From Phreatobacter sp. (GTDB taxonomy: Bacteria; Pseudomonadota; Alphaproteobacteria; Rhizobiales; Phreatobacteraceae), in assembly GCF_022843985.1 (NCBI RefSeq), contig NZ_JALHMP010000007.1, positions 62,001 through 126,000 of the forward strand: a stretch of 64,000 nt of DNA, in the 5' to 3' direction. The notes under the pieces are model-generated. The model was not told the DNA's origin. It was given only the letters and a program-made list of their open reading frames with translations, and did not search any database. The position numbers and the translations under genes were made by a program. Of the stretch, positions 30,928-41,781 are shown piece by piece. Numbering within the stretch: position 1 is the first letter of the stretch; each line of letters starts with the position of its first letter.

Positions 30928-31740
30928 ATGTCGCTCCTGCCCTCCGCCTCACCGAATATGGGCCCCCGGGTGCTGGCCCTTGCCAACCAGAAGGGCGGGG
31001 TCGGCAAGACCACCACCGCCATCAATCTGGGAACGGCGCTGGCGGCGATCGGTGAGCGCGTGCTCATCCTCGATCTGGATCCGCAGGGCAACGCCTCTAC
31101 CGGACTGGGAATCGATCGCCGGGCCCGCGCCAGATCGACCTACAGCGTTCTCGTCGGAGATCATTCTCTTTCCGAAACGATCCAGGAGACCTCGGTCCCC
31201 CGCCTCTCAATTTCGCCCTCCACCATGGACCTCTCCGGAGTCGAGCTGGAAATCGCCAGCGCGAAGGACCGGGCCTATCGCCTGCGCCGCGCCGTCGAGA
31301 GCCTGGGGGCTGATTACACTTATGTGCTGATCGACTGCCCGCCGTCGCTCAACCTGCTGACCATCAATGCGATGACGGCCGCCGATGCCATCCTGGTGCC
31401 TTTGCAGTGCGAGTTCTTTGCCCTCGAGGGCCTTTCGCAGCTGATCAAGACCGTCGAGCAGGTGAAGGCCACGCTTAATCCGGGCCTGACGATCCACGGT
31501 ATCGTGCTGACCATGTATGACGCGCGCAACAACCTCTCGGCCCAGGTTGTCGATGATGTGCGTCAGTTCATGGGCGACAAGGTCTACCAGACCATCATCC
31601 CCCGCAATGTCCGGGTTTCCGAGGCGCCGAGCTACGGCAAGCCGGTGCTGCTTTATGATCTCAAGTGCGTCGGCAGCCAGGCCTATCTGCGCCTCGCTTC
31701 CGAGATCATCCAGCGCGAGCGCGTGTTGCGGGCGGCTTGA
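30928..31740 (+). CDS. parA: Chromosome partitioning ATPase ParA
   Basis: VLALANQKGGVGKTTTAINLGTALAAIGERVLILDLDPQGNAST. Confidence 0.97.
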   Translation: MSLLPSASPNMGPRVLALANQKGGVGKTTTAINLGTALAAIGERVLILDLDPQGNASTGLGIDRRARARSTYSVLVGDHSLSETIQETSVPRLSISPSTMDLSGVELEIASAKDRAYRLRRAVESLGADYTYVLIDCPPSLNLLTINAMTAADAILVPLQCEFFALEGLSQLIKTVEQVKATLNPGLTIHGIVLTMYDARNNLSAQVVDDVRQFMGDKVYQTIIPRNVRVSEAPSYGKPVLLYDLKCVGSQAYLRLASEIIQRERVLRAA

Positions 31741-31814
31741 CCATGGATTCGATTCGTCCACGTTCCGATTTGCCTGCTGACGTCGTTACGCTGGCGTCCC
31801 GAAGGAGACAAGAC

Positions 31815-32690
31815 ATGGCTGAGGATGCCAACCGCTCGCGGCTGGGACGGGGTCTTGCGGCCCTGATCGGCGATGTCGGCGAGGAGACTGCGGCGGTGGA
31901 CCGCATCCGCGCGGCGCGCAAGGTGCCGATCGCCTTCATCCGCCCCAATCCACGCAATCCGCGCCGGATGTTCCGGGAGGAGGATCTGCAGGAGCTGGCG
32001 GATTCCATCCGGGAACGCGGCATCATCCAGCCGATTGTCGTGCGGACGGTGGCGGGGGCGGTTGATGCCTATGAGATCGTTGCCGGCGAGCGACGCTGGC
32101 GGGCAGCGCAGCGGGCCGAGCTGCATGAGGTGCCGATCCATCTGGTCGAGGTCGGCGACCGGGAGGCGCTGGAACTCGCCATCATCGAGAACGTGCAGCG
32201 CGCCGACCTCAATCCGCTGGAGGAAGCGCTCGGCTATAACGAGCTGATCGAGCAGTTCGGCTACAGCCAGACCGATCTGGCCAGGATCATCGGCAAGAGC
32301 CGCAGCCATGTCGCCAATACCCTGCGTCTGATGAAGCTGCCCGAGAATGTGCAAGGCATGCTCCGCGAGGGTCAGCTGACCGCCGGCCATGCCCGGGCGC
32401 TGCTGGCGGTGGACGATCCCGGCAAGGTTGCCTCGCAGATCATCGACCAGGGGCTCAATGTGCGCCAGGTCGAGGCCCTGACCCAGGAGCAGTCGGAAAA
32501 GGCCGGCCGGCCGCCGAAGCAGCGCGAGCGCCTGGAGAAGGACGCCGACACTAGGGCGCTTGAAAAGACACTGTCCGATGCGCTGGGGATGAGCGTCAGC
32601 ATCGACCACCGCGGTTCCGGTGGCGAATTGCGGGTCCGCTATCGCTCCCTCGAGCAGCTTGAGGACATCTGCCGGCGGCTGCAGGGCTGA
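31815..32690 (+). CDS. parB: ParB/Spo0J chromosome partitioning CTPase
   Basis: SRLGRGLAALIGD...RKVPIAFIRPNPRNPRRMF...YEIVAGERRWRAAQRA; start at 31743 also possible. Confidence 0.96.
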   Translation: MAEDANRSRLGRGLAALIGDVGEETAAVDRIRAARKVPIAFIRPNPRNPRRMFREEDLQELADSIRERGIIQPIVVRTVAGAVDAYEIVAGERRWRAAQRAELHEVPIHLVEVGDREALELAIIENVQRADLNPLEEALGYNELIEQFGYSQTDLARIIGKSRSHVANTLRLMKLPENVQGMLREGQLTAGHARALLAVDDPGKVASQIIDQGLNVRQVEALTQEQSEKAGRPPKQRERLEKDADTRALEKTLSDALGMSVSIDHRGSGGELRVRYRSLEQLEDICRRLQG

Positions 32691-32708
32691 TGGTCGGCGG
32701 TCTGCGCG

Positions 32709-33743
32709 TCAGCCGCGCCCGCCCTGGCGCGCTGCTGTCGCGATGGACATCAGCAGACGTCCGGCCAGTGTCGGGGCGATCGGGGCGCGGGCGCGTGTCT
32801 CGAAACCGGCTTCGGCAAGTCTGACCACGATCCGCTGCAGCTTCTCGGCCGTCCACAGGCCTATTTGCCGTTCCACGGCGGGCTTGCGCCGGAAGAAGAC
32901 CGGCGGTTCGAACCGTTCCACGGCATTGCGCGCCGGTGTGCCGCTCTCCACCGCGAGGCGGGCCTTGTGAAGCCCTAGGGCATGGCGGGTCGTCGCCGCA
33001 ATGATCTGAGCCACCGCGATGCCGGCCCCGTCGGCACGCAGCAGAAGGCGATCAAGCTCTTCGGGCTGTCCGCCGAGGGCGGCATCGACGATGGCGTCGA
33101 CCCCCAGCGCCAGGCTTTCGCCGGCGACAGCCTCGATATCGGCGACGGTGATCGCGCCCTGGCCGTGGCAGTAGAGGCAGATCTTGCGGATTTCGGCGCG
33201 CGAGGCGGCGCGGTCGCCGCCGAGAATCTGGGTGAGGAGGGTCACCGCCGCCGGTTCGATCTGCAGACCGGCCTGGCGGGCCTCGTCGGCGACCAGGCGC
33301 TTGAGCTCGGCCTCGCCATCGGCATAGCAGGGAATGACGGCGGCGGTGGCAGAGCGTTCCGCGTCGGTCCGCAGCGGTGCCGTCTTCTTCAGATCGCCGG
33401 CCTCGATCAGGATGGCGGCGCCTTCCGGAGGCGAGGCGAGCAGCGGCGCGACGGCGGCCGCGATGGGCTTTTCGCCGGCCCGGACCCAGATCAGCCGCCT
33501 TCCGCCGAACATCGACAGGGTGCCTGCCTCGTCGGCCAGCCGCGCCGGATCGCTGGCGAGGCTATCGCCGTCGAGCCGCGTGACGTTGAAGGGATCGTCG
33601 AGGTCGGCGGCGATCTTGCCAGCGATGGCGCGGGCGCGTTCGGAGACGAGGCCGACATCGGGTCCGTAGACCAGGATGATGGGGCGCCGCGGGTCCGGTC
33701 CGGCGATGAACCGATCGATGTCGGAGCCCTTGAGGATCGTCAC
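32709..33743 (-). CDS. holA: DNA polymerase III subunit delta
   Basis: GSDIDRFIAGPDPRRPIILVYGPDVGLVSERARAI; trimmed to GTG at 33743. Confidence 0.9.
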   Translation of the reverse strand: MTILKGSDIDRFIAGPDPRRPIILVYGPDVGLVSERARAIAGKIAADLDDPFNVTRLDGDSLASDPARLADEAGTLSMFGGRRLIWVRAGEKPIAAAVAPLLASPPEGAAILIEAGDLKKTAPLRTDAERSATAAVIPCYADGEAELKRLVADEARQAGLQIEPAAVTLLTQILGGDRAASRAEIRKICLYCHGQGAITVADIEAVAGESLALGVDAIVDAALGGQPEELDRLLLRADGAGIAVAQIIAATTRHALGLHKARLAVESGTPARNAVERFEPPVFFRRKPAVERQIGLWTAEKLQRIVVRLAEAGFETRARAPIAPTLAGRLLMSIATAARQGGRG

Positions 33744-33747
33744 GCCG

Positions 33748-34290
33748 TCATCTCGGGCGGGTCGCGTACCAGCCGGCGACCTGGGTGACGATGTTCTCGG
33801 CCAGCGCCTTGGTCGCGCGCTCCTGCGCCTCAATGACAGCCCGGTCGGAGGCGAGGCGCTGCGCCGTTCGGTCAAAAGAGGCGGAGGCAAAGGCGGAGCC
33901 GCGATGGATCACCTGCGTGTCGCCGACCGCGGTGATCGTATAGAAGCCGAACATGGTGACGGACTGGGCCGAAGGCCGGCCGGCGGCGGTGTTGAGCGCC
34001 AGGGGGACGGTGTCGACGCCGAGGGCGACACGCAGAACATGGGTCGGAGAGGCGGCGCGGCCGCCGCCGCCCTGGGTCAGATAGATGAGCTCGTTGCGCA
34101 GGATAACGCCGCTGCGGCCGGGGATCTCCGGGATGTCGAGATCGCGCAGCGCCGCCTGGGCGTTGCGTCCGCCGGTGACCACGGTCGGATCGCCGTAAAG
34201 CGGTGCGAAACACCCGGCCAGGGCGGCGGAACAGACGCAGACCGCGACGACGCGGCCAAGGCGAGCGAACGAGGTGTCAACCCACGACAT
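33748..34290 (-). CDS. lptE: LPS assembly lipoprotein LptE
   Basis: Lipobox-like [12 protein letters not shown]; position between leuS and holA is the common alphaproteobacterial arrangement. Confidence 0.85.
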   Translation of the reverse strand: MSWVDTSFARLGRVVAVCVCSAALAGCFAPLYGDPTVVTGGRNAQAALRDLDIPEIPGRSGVILRNELIYLTQGGGGRAASPTHVLRVALGVDTVPLALNTAAGRPSAQSVTMFGFYTITAVGDTQVIHRGSAFASASFDRTAQRLASDRAVIEAQERATKALAENIVTQVAGWYATRPR

Positions 34291-36898
34291 TCACGATCCT
34301 CTGCGGCACGACGATGATCTTCTTCACGGGCCGCCCTTCCAGCGCCTTGCGCACGGCGTCGAGGGCGATCGCAGCGGTCTCGATATCCTTTTGGGCCGCC
34401 TCGCGAGGGATCGTCAAGTCCGCTCGCTTCTTGCCGTTGACCTGAACCGGCAAAGTGATCGTGTCCTCGACGAGAATGGCCCGGTCGACCACTGGCCATG
34501 GTTCTTCCGCCACCAGGCCCTTCTGGCCGAGCGCCGTCCAGCACTCCTCGGCCAGATGCGGCATCATCGGGGCGACCAGGCGCACGAGGATGCTGCCCGC
34601 CTCGGCGAGGGCGGCGGCCATGTCCGGCGCCGCGGCGCCCCCGCGCAGCCCGTCGAGCGTCTTCGCAAGGGCATTGGCGAGGGTGTAGATGTGGGCGACG
34701 CAGCGGTTGAAGGCGAGACGTTCGACGTCGGCCTCGACTGCGGCCAGGGCCTGGTGCGCCGCGCGGCGGATGGCCGTGGCCTCCCCGCCAAAAGAGGCCG
34801 TCGTGGCCGCGGAAGCAGTCTGCGCGGCGATCTCGCCGACGATGCGCCAGAGCCGCTGGACGAACCGGCTGGCGCCCTCGACGCCGGCCTCGGTCCAGAT
34901 CACGTCGCGCTCGGGGGGCGAGTCCGACAGCATGAACCAGCGAGCTGTGTCGGCGCCATAGGTGTCGATGATGTCGTCGGGATCGACGACGTTCTTCTTC
35001 GACTTCGACATCTTCTCGATGGAGCCGATCTCCACCGGCTGGTTCGAGCCCTTGAGGACGGCCATGCGCTGGTCGCCCTCACCGGAGATCGTGATCTCCG
35101 CCGGCGTCACATAGGTTCCGTCCGGGACGCGATAGGTCTCGTGGACCACCATGCCCTGTGTGAACAGGCCGCGGAACGGCTCGTCGAGGCCGGCATGGCC
35201 CGTCGCCTTCATGGCGCGGGTGAAGAAGCGCGAATAGAGCAGGTGCAGGATCGCGTGCTCGATACCGCCGATATACTGGTCCACGGGCAGCCATGCGTCG
35301 GCCACCCCCGGATCGGTCGGGCTGCTGGTGCGCCAGGGATCGGTGAAACGGGCGAAGTACCAGGACGAATCGACGAAAGTGTCCATCGTGTCGGTCTCGC
35401 GCCGGGCGGGCTTGCCGCAGGACGGGCAGGCGACGTGTTTCCAGGTCGGATGGCGGTCGAGCGGGTTGCCGGGCTTGGAGAAGTCGGCATCGTCGGGCAG
35501 GACGACGGGCAGCTGGTCGTCCGGTACCGGCACCGCGCCGCAATCGTCACAATGGACAACAGGGATCGGGCAGCCCCAGTAGCGCTGGCGCGAGATCAGC
35601 CAGTCGCGCAGGCGGAAATTGACCTTCCGGGCGGCAACGGGCTTGCCGTGCAACGCCGTCTTTTCCAGCCGTCCGGCGACTTCCGCGAAGGCGGCGTCCG
35701 TCGTCATTCCGTCGAGGAAGCGCGAATTGACCATGAGGCCGTCGCCGTCATAGGCGGTGTCGGTCACGGTGAAATCGGAACCGGCATCGGCGGGTTTCAC
35801 CACCGTCTGGAAGGCCAGGCCGTATTTGTTGGCGAATTCGATGTCGCGCTGGTCGCCCGAGGGGCAGCCGAAGATGGCGCCGGTGCCGTAGTCCATCAGA
35901 ATGAAATTGGCGACATAGACCGGCACTTCCCATGCCGGATCGAAGGGGTGGATCGCCTTGATGCCGGTGTCGAAGCCGAGCTTTTCCGCCGTCTCCAGAG
36001 TCGCGACCGAGGTCCCCATGCGGCGGCACTCGTCGGAGAAGGCGGCAAGTTCCGGATTGGCCTCCGCGGCGGCCCGTGCCAGCGGGTGGTCGGGCGCGAT
36101 CGCCATGAAGGCGGCGCCGAACAGGGTGTCAGGGCGCGTCGTGTAGATCTCGAGCTCGGCATGGCCGGCGGGCGCCGTACCGTCCTTCAGGGCCCAGCGG
36201 ATCATCAGGCCCTCGGAGCGGCCGATCCAGTTCTTCTGCATCAGCCGGACCTTGTCCGGCCAGCGGTCGAGGCCGTCGAGGGCGGTGAGGAGGTCGTCGG
36301 AATAGTCGGTGATCTTCAGGAACCACTGGGTGAGGTCGCGCTGCTCCACTAGTGCCCCGGAACGCCAGCCGCGGCCGTCGATGACCTGCTCGTTGGCGAG
36401 CACGGTCTGGTCGACCGGGTCCCAGTTCACCTTGGCCGAGCGGCGCTCGACCAGGCCGGCGCGCATGAAATCGGCGAAGAGCTTCTGCTGGTGGCGGTAA
36501 TAGGAGGGGTCGCAGGTGGCCAGTTCGCGCGACCAGTCGAGCGACAGGCCCATGCTCTTCAGCTGCGCCTTCATCGTGGCGATATTGGCATAGGTCCATT
36601 CCTTCGGATGGACCTTGGAGGCCATGGCAGCGTTCTCGGCCGGCAGGCCGAAGGCATCCCAGCCCATGGGGTGGAGCACGTTGAAGCCGCGGGCGCGCTT
36701 GTAGCGGGCGACGACGTCACCCATCGTGTAGTTGCGGACATGGCCCATATGGATGCGCCCGGACGGGTAGGGGAACATCTCGAGGACGTAGTATTTCGGC
36801 CGCGGATCGTCGTTCTTCGTCTCGAAGATGGCCTTCTCGTCCCAGACCGCGCGCCATTTCGGCTCGGCGGTGCGGGCATTGTAGCGTTCGGTCGACAT
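34277..36898 (-). CDS. leuS: Leucyl-tRNA synthetase
   Basis: [38 protein letters not shown]; trimmed to [15 protein letters not shown]. Confidence 0.97.
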   Translation of the reverse strand: MSTERYNARTAEPKWRAVWDEKAIFETKNDDPRPKYYVLEMFPYPSGRIHMGHVRNYTMGDVVARYKRARGFNVLHPMGWDAFGLPAENAAMASKVHPKEWTYANIATMKAQLKSMGLSLDWSRELATCDPSYYRHQQKLFADFMRAGLVERRSAKVNWDPVDQTVLANEQVIDGRGWRSGALVEQRDLTQWFLKITDYSDDLLTALDGLDRWPDKVRLMQKNWIGRSEGLMIRWALKDGTAPAGHAELEIYTTRPDTLFGAAFMAIAPDHPLARAAAEANPELAAFSDECRRMGTSVATLETAEKLGFDTGIKAIHPFDPAWEVPVYVANFILMDYGTGAIFGCPSGDQRDIEFANKYGLAFQTVVKPADAGSDFTVTDTAYDGDGLMVNSRFLDGMTTDAAFAEVAGRLEKTALHGKPVAARKVNFRLRDWLISRQRYWGCPIPVVHCDDCGAVPVPDDQLPVVLPDDADFSKPGNPLDRHPTWKHVACPSCGKPARRETDTMDTFVDSSWYFARFTDPWRTSSPTDPGVADAWLPVDQYIGGIEHAILHLLYSRFFTRAMKATGHAGLDEPFRGLFTQGMVVHETYRVPDGTYVTPAEITISGEGDQRMAVLKGSNQPVEIGSIEKMSKSKKNVVDPDDIIDTYGADTARWFMLSDSPPERDVIWTEAGVEGASRFVQRLWRIVGEIAAQTASAATTASFGGEATAIRRAAHQALAAVEADVERLAFNRCVAHIYTLANALAKTLDGLRGGAAAPDMAAALAEAGSILVRLVAPMMPHLAEECWTALGQKGLVAEEPWPVVDRAILVEDTITLPVQVNGKKRADLTIPREAAQKDIETAAIALDAVRKALEGRPVKKIIVVPQRIVNVVG

Positions 36899-37049
36899 GA
36901 TGGGCGGCAGGTCCGGACAGCAGGGCAAAAGCGAGCGCGGACAACACACGAAAGGGCCCGGCCGGTCAAGGATTTGGCGCATGCGGGGCGCGTGCTGGTC
37001 GTCCCCTGCCGCGCATGGTAGCTCCGACGCCGTTCGAGGAGTCTGACCG

Positions 37050-37727
37050 ATGACCAATGCCGTGTCCCGTCTCGCCAACGTGAGATCCGCCATTGCCGCT
37101 GCGGCGGCCGCTGCGAAACGCCCGGAGGGGTCGGTAACGCTGGTGGCGGTGTCGAAGACCTTCCCCATTGAAGCCATCGAGCCGGTTCTGGCAGCGGGCC
37201 AACGCGTCTTCGGCGAGAACTACGTGCAAGACGCGAAGGGCAAGTGGCCGGAGCTGCGCGCGCGCTATCCCGATGCAGAGGTCCACATGATCGGGCCGCT
37301 GCAGTCGAACAAGGCCAAGGAGGCGGTGGCCCTCTTCGACGTGATCGAGACGCTGGACCGCCCGTCCCTGGCGAAAGAACTGGCGAAGGAAGTTGCCCGG
37401 GCGAAGGCTGCCGGGGTGCGCGTCCCACGCTTCCTCGTCCAGGTGAACACCGGCGCCGAGCCGCAGAAGGGCGGCGTGCTGCCGGAGGCGGCCGACGCTT
37501 TCATCCGCGCCTGCCGTGAAGAGCATGGCCTCACCGTCGAGGGCGTCATGTGCATTCCGCCGGCGGACGAGCCGCCGGCGCCGCATTTCGCCCTGCTCAC
37601 CACCATCGCGCGGCGCAACGGGCTGAAGATCGTCTCGATGGGTATGAGCGCGGACTATCCGACCGCCGTCGCCATGGGGGCTACTCATGTGCGGGTCGGC
37701 AGCGCCATTTTCGGCGCGCGGGGCTGA
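37050..37727 (+). CDS. yggS: YggS family pyridoxal phosphate homeostasis protein
   Basis: [34 protein letters not shown]...[12 protein letters not shown]. Confidence 0.94.
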   Translation: MTNAVSRLANVRSAIAAAAAAAKRPEGSVTLVAVSKTFPIEAIEPVLAAGQRVFGENYVQDAKGKWPELRARYPDAEVHMIGPLQSNKAKEAVALFDVIETLDRPSLAKELAKEVARAKAAGVRVPRFLVQVNTGAEPQKGGVLPEAADAFIRACREEHGLTVEGVMCIPPADEPPAPHFALLTTIARRNGLKIVSMGMSADYPTAVAMGATHVRVGSAIFGARG

Positions 37728-37739
37728 CGGCCTCTCCGG

Positions 37740-38831
37740 TCAGTCCTTGCCACGATTGACGTAGGTCGCGTTGCCAAGGCCGGTGCCGATGGTGACGACG
37801 CCCCATTCCTTCGCGTCCTGCATGTCCGGAACCTCGCTGAGGCCCTGAACCACGGCGTCGTTGTGCACGACGATGACGGTCTCGTGGCCCCCGATTTCGG
37901 GAATTGCCTTGGCGAGGGCAGCCGGCAGGTTGAAATGCTCACTCTCCCAGGTGCCGCCGGGCAGGTTCTGGCCGCCGCGGTCGATGGACCCGTCCGTCCT
38001 GATCAGGCCCGGGCAGCCGATGCCGATGATCGGGGCAAGCGTCAGGCCCTCTTGACCCGCCTTGCTGATCAGGTCGTTGAGCATGGCCGCCAGCTTCTCG
38101 ATGGCGGCGGTCCGCGAGGGCTCGTCATCGGCATGGCGCCAAAGCTCCGACGTCCGCACCTCGGCCTTCGACAGGTCCCTGGCCTTTTTCATGTGGAGGT
38201 CCACCAACCCGGCGCGGATGTTGGTGCCACCAATATCAACGGCGAGGATGGCGTCATGGCCCGCCAGCGTCCAGGCGGGCATGAGGTGGGCCGCGCCGAT
38301 GAGGCCGGCCTCGTCGGGATGATGGCGGATGGGTTTCAGGTCCACGTCGATGCCGTCCGCCTTGAGCAGAATGTCGGTTCGGGCGATGGCAAGCTCGCCG
38401 ATGCGGCCGCCACGGAATCCGCCGCCGACGGCAATTCGCTTGACGTTCTGCCACGGCTTGGTGCGGCGAAAGCGGCGGATGACGCCGGCAAGTTCCTGGG
38501 CGAAATCCTCGATGGCACCGAGGACGACGGCGGCTGCCTCCTTGTCCTTACCGTGCATGGCCTTGTCGAGCCGCTTCTTGGTCAGCTCCGCCGTCTCGAC
38601 GTCGCCGAAGGGATCGGCATCGCATTTGCCGAGCCTCTCGCGCCAGTCGTCAAGCTTCGCGGAAAAGGCGCGCTTGCTAGCGCGGTCGCCGATGAAGCCC
38701 TCCTTGTCGCGCAACTCGAGATTGTAGCTGGAGATGGTAACCGACGGCAGTTGCTCGGCGCCGTGGCTGGCGATCGGTTCCCGCGTTCCATGCACCTTGC
38801 CTGATCGCTTCGTTGTCGCCTTGGCCATCAT
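37740..38831 (-). CDS. ROK family protein (glucokinase-like) with ~160 aa N-terminal extension
   Basis: AILAVDIGGTNIRAGLVDL...IGIGCPGLIRTDGSIDRGGQNLPG...VVTIGTGLGNATYVN; start among several Met uncertain. Confidence 0.83.
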   Translation of the reverse strand: MMAKATTKRSGKVHGTREPIASHGAEQLPSVTISSYNLELRDKEGFIGDRASKRAFSAKLDDWRERLGKCDADPFGDVETAELTKKRLDKAMHGKDKEAAAVVLGAIEDFAQELAGVIRRFRRTKPWQNVKRIAVGGGFRGGRIGELAIARTDILLKADGIDVDLKPIRHHPDEAGLIGAAHLMPAWTLAGHDAILAVDIGGTNIRAGLVDLHMKKARDLSKAEVRTSELWRHADDEPSRTAAIEKLAAMLNDLISKAGQEGLTLAPIIGIGCPGLIRTDGSIDRGGQNLPGGTWESEHFNLPAALAKAIPEIGGHETVIVVHNDAVVQGLSEVPDMQDAKEWGVVTIGTGLGNATYVNRGKD

Positions 38832-39049
38832 TCGCCCCCGCTTTGCACCGGAAGCCATAACGTGCGTCCCGGTCCCGCGTTCCGCGGGCTGGGCGCCACC
38901 GTCTCGACGGCCGCGGGAACCAAACGGCGACCCGGGCATTGTTAGGTCATTGGGTCGAATTAAAGGTGCGGTATTTCCGTGTGGTTTCTGCTGTCCGGTT
39001 CTGGGTTGAACACGGTCCGGGCCGTGTCCCGCATCCATGGGTCCGGCGC

Positions 39050-39829
39050 ATGCGCGTGAGACCAAGTGCGCATCCGGTCCTCGCCGAGCTTGTGGCACAG
39101 ATCACCGCACGGCCCGATCGCTACGCCCTGTTTTCCGATTTCGACGGGACGCTCGTCGAGATCGCCGACCGGCCGGATCAGGTGGTGGTTCCCGCCGATC
39201 TTGCAATCAATCTGCGACGCGTGTGGCAGATGTTGGGTGGTGCGCTGGCCATTATCACCGGGCGTCCGTTGCGGCAGGTGGAGGCCTATATCGGCGCTGC
39301 CGGGCTGGAGGCCTCCGGCCTCCACGGCATCGAGTTCAACTTTCCCCTGACGGCAGGCGGCTCCCCACCGGCGCCGCAGGCGCCCCGCGCGCTGGTGAGC
39401 GAAGTGGTGAAGGTCGTGGCCGCGGAGCCCGGTTTTCGCCTTGAGAACAAGGGCGCGATCCTGACCGTGCATTTTCGCCAGGTTCCGGCGGCTGGCGGGC
39501 GGCTCAAGGCTGCGCTCGAGGCCATCATCGAGCGCCTGAAGCTCGACCATCACCTTAAGGAAGGCCGCGCCGTCATCGAGATCATCCCCAACGGCACGTC
39601 CAAGGGTACGGCGCTCGCCGAGTTCCTGCGCCGCACCCCCTATGCCAGCCGCATTCCCGTGATGATGGGCGACGACAAGGCTGACGAGGATGCCTTCGCC
39701 GTCGCCCACGAGGCTGGAGGTCTCGGCCTGAAGGTCGCCGGCGAACATTTCAGGGTGGGCGACGAGCCCTTCCGCCATGCCGGCGAGGTGCGAGCCTTCA
39801 TTGCTGCCCTTGCCGCTCACAGCCGATGA
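39050..39829 (+). CDS. otsB: Trehalose-6-phosphate phosphatase
   Basis: RYALFSDFDGTLVEIADRPD...KGTALAEFLRRTPYASRIPVMMGDDKADEDAF. Confidence 0.93.
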   Translation: MRVRPSAHPVLAELVAQITARPDRYALFSDFDGTLVEIADRPDQVVVPADLAINLRRVWQMLGGALAIITGRPLRQVEAYIGAAGLEASGLHGIEFNFPLTAGGSPPAPQAPRALVSEVVKVVAAEPGFRLENKGAILTVHFRQVPAAGGRLKAALEAIIERLKLDHHLKEGRAVIEIIPNGTSKGTALAEFLRRTPYASRIPVMMGDDKADEDAFAVAHEAGGLGLKVAGEHFRVGDEPFRHAGEVRAFIAALAAHSR

Positions 39830-39845
39830 CAGCGAGGCGCAGCCG

Positions 39846-41651
39846 ATGACAGAACCCCAGCCACCTCACAAGCGCCTCGCCCCGCCGTCCATGGCGATCA
39901 TCGGCAACAGCACGATGGCGGCCCTGATCGATCAGAAGGCGCGGATCCTATGGACCTGCTGGCCGCGGATCGACGGTGATCCGCTGTTCTCGGCGCTCGT
40001 CGGCGGCGCCGATCCGCAGCGCGGTTTCCTGGCGGTAGAGCTGGAGGGTATGACCGCGTCCACCCAGTCATACGAACGCAACACCGCCATCCTCGTCACG
40101 GTGATGACGGCGGCTGACGGATCAGCGATCCGGGTCACCGACTTTGCGCCGCGTTTCAAACAACATGACCGCATCTTCCGACCGCCGATGATTCTCCGAC
40201 GGATCGAGCCGATCGCCGGGACGCCGCGTGTCAGGGTGAAGATGCGGCCGACCATGGCCTATGGCCGCCATGACGGCCGGCCGATTCCCGGCTCCAACCA
40301 TATCCGCTACGTCTCCGAAGCCGGCGCTGTCCGCCTCACCTCGGACATACCGGTGGCCTACCTGTCATCCGAGGCGCAGTTCGTGGTCACCCGGCCGATG
40401 ACCATGATCATCCATGCCGACGAGACTTTCCCCAATTCGATCGAGGACGTCTGGTTCGCCTTCCTGCGCTCGACCCGGCAATACTGGCTCGACTGGGTGC
40501 GCTACCTCTCCATTCCCTATGAGTGGCAGGACGCGGTGATCCGCGCCGCAGTGACGCTGAAACTGTGCTCCTGCGAGGAGACAGGTGCCATCGTCGCTGC
40601 GCTCACGACGTCCATTCCCGAAGCGCCAGGCACCGGGCGGAACTGGGATTACCGGTTCTGCTGGCTGAGGGACGCGTATTTCACCGTCCACGCATTGAAC
40701 AAGCTCGGCGCGACGCTGACGATGGAGCGCTTCCTCGACTACATGCGCTCGGTCATCGCGGCGGAGAAGGGGCCCTACCTCAAGCCCGTCTACGCGATCG
40801 TGCCGGAACAATCGCTGCACGAGTGGATATCCGAATCTCTCCCAGGCTTCGACGGCGACGGACCGGTGCGGATCGGCAATGCCGCGGCCGAGCAGGTCCA
40901 GCATGACGTTACCGGCAGCATGATCCTGGCGGCGTCGCAGATGTTCTACGATCACCGCCTGCCGAAGCTCGGCGACGCCGCGCTGTTCCATGAGTTGGAG
41001 GTCCTTGGCGAGACGGCGGCCACCATGGCCTTCGAGCCTGATGCCGGCATCTGGGAATATCGCGGTCGCCGGGCGATCCACACCCATTCTGCGGCCATGT
41101 GCTTCGCCGCCTGCGACAGGCTGGCCAAGATTGCCGAGCGGCTCGAGCTCAGGATCCGGCAGGATTACTGGCAGACCCATGCCGAGCGGATCCGAGCCGC
41201 GATCCTGGAGCGGTCCTGGAACGAGGCCCAGGGCTTCTTCGCAGCTAGTTTCGATGGTTCAGGCGCCGATGCAAGCACGCTGCTTCTCCACGAACTGGGC
41301 ATCGTCGAGGCGAGCGACCCACGCTTCGTGCGAACCGTGGAGGCGCTGCAGAAGCGACTGACACGGCAGGGTTACTTGCTGCGCTACGACGACCGTGACG
41401 ACTTCGGAACGCCGTCAACCTCCTTCACCATCTGCACCTTCTGGCTGGCCGACGCGCTCTATGCCATCGGCCGCGTCGACGAGGCGCGGGCGATCTTCGA
41501 GGCGCTTCTGGCTCGCCGCAACCATGTCGGGCTCCTGTCGGAGGACATCGACCCTGAGAACGGTGATCTCTGGGGCAATTTTCCGCAGACCTATTCGATG
41601 GTCGGCATCATCGTCACGGCCATGCGGCTGTCGCGCGACTGGGTTCACTAG
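39846..41651 (+). CDS. Glycoside hydrolase family 15 protein (glucoamylase/trehalase-like)
   Basis: MAIIGNSTMAALIDQKARILWTCWPRIDGDPLFSALV...GTGRNWDYRFCWLRDAYFTVHALNKLG...EDIDPENGDLWGNFPQTYSMVGII. Confidence 0.9.
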   Translation: MTEPQPPHKRLAPPSMAIIGNSTMAALIDQKARILWTCWPRIDGDPLFSALVGGADPQRGFLAVELEGMTASTQSYERNTAILVTVMTAADGSAIRVTDFAPRFKQHDRIFRPPMILRRIEPIAGTPRVRVKMRPTMAYGRHDGRPIPGSNHIRYVSEAGAVRLTSDIPVAYLSSEAQFVVTRPMTMIIHADETFPNSIEDVWFAFLRSTRQYWLDWVRYLSIPYEWQDAVIRAAVTLKLCSCEETGAIVAALTTSIPEAPGTGRNWDYRFCWLRDAYFTVHALNKLGATLTMERFLDYMRSVIAAEKGPYLKPVYAIVPEQSLHEWISESLPGFDGDGPVRIGNAAAEQVQHDVTGSMILAASQMFYDHRLPKLGDAALFHELEVLGETAATMAFEPDAGIWEYRGRRAIHTHSAAMCFAACDRLAKIAERLELRIRQDYWQTHAERIRAAILERSWNEAQGFFAASFDGSGADASTLLLHELGIVEASDPRFVRTVEALQKRLTRQGYLLRYDDRDDFGTPSTSFTICTFWLADALYAIGRVDEARAIFEALLARRNHVGLLSEDIDPENGDLWGNFPQTYSMVGIIVTAMRLSRDWVH

Positions 41652-41781
41652 GCCTGTGCCGCAGCCGGGCGGCTGCGGCCTGATCTGCTCACCGGACTGC
41701 CCGCTTCGGGTGGTCCAACCAACCAAAGGAGGGGGTAAGCCGGGCTGCTGACAGGGCGTCCCGGTGCCCGGATCGGATCCG

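Noticed and set aside
34274-36352. 692-aa plus-strand ORF antisense to leuS
   Set aside because: His/Arg/Gly/Asp-rich shadow translation, no family resemblance; leuS is unambiguous
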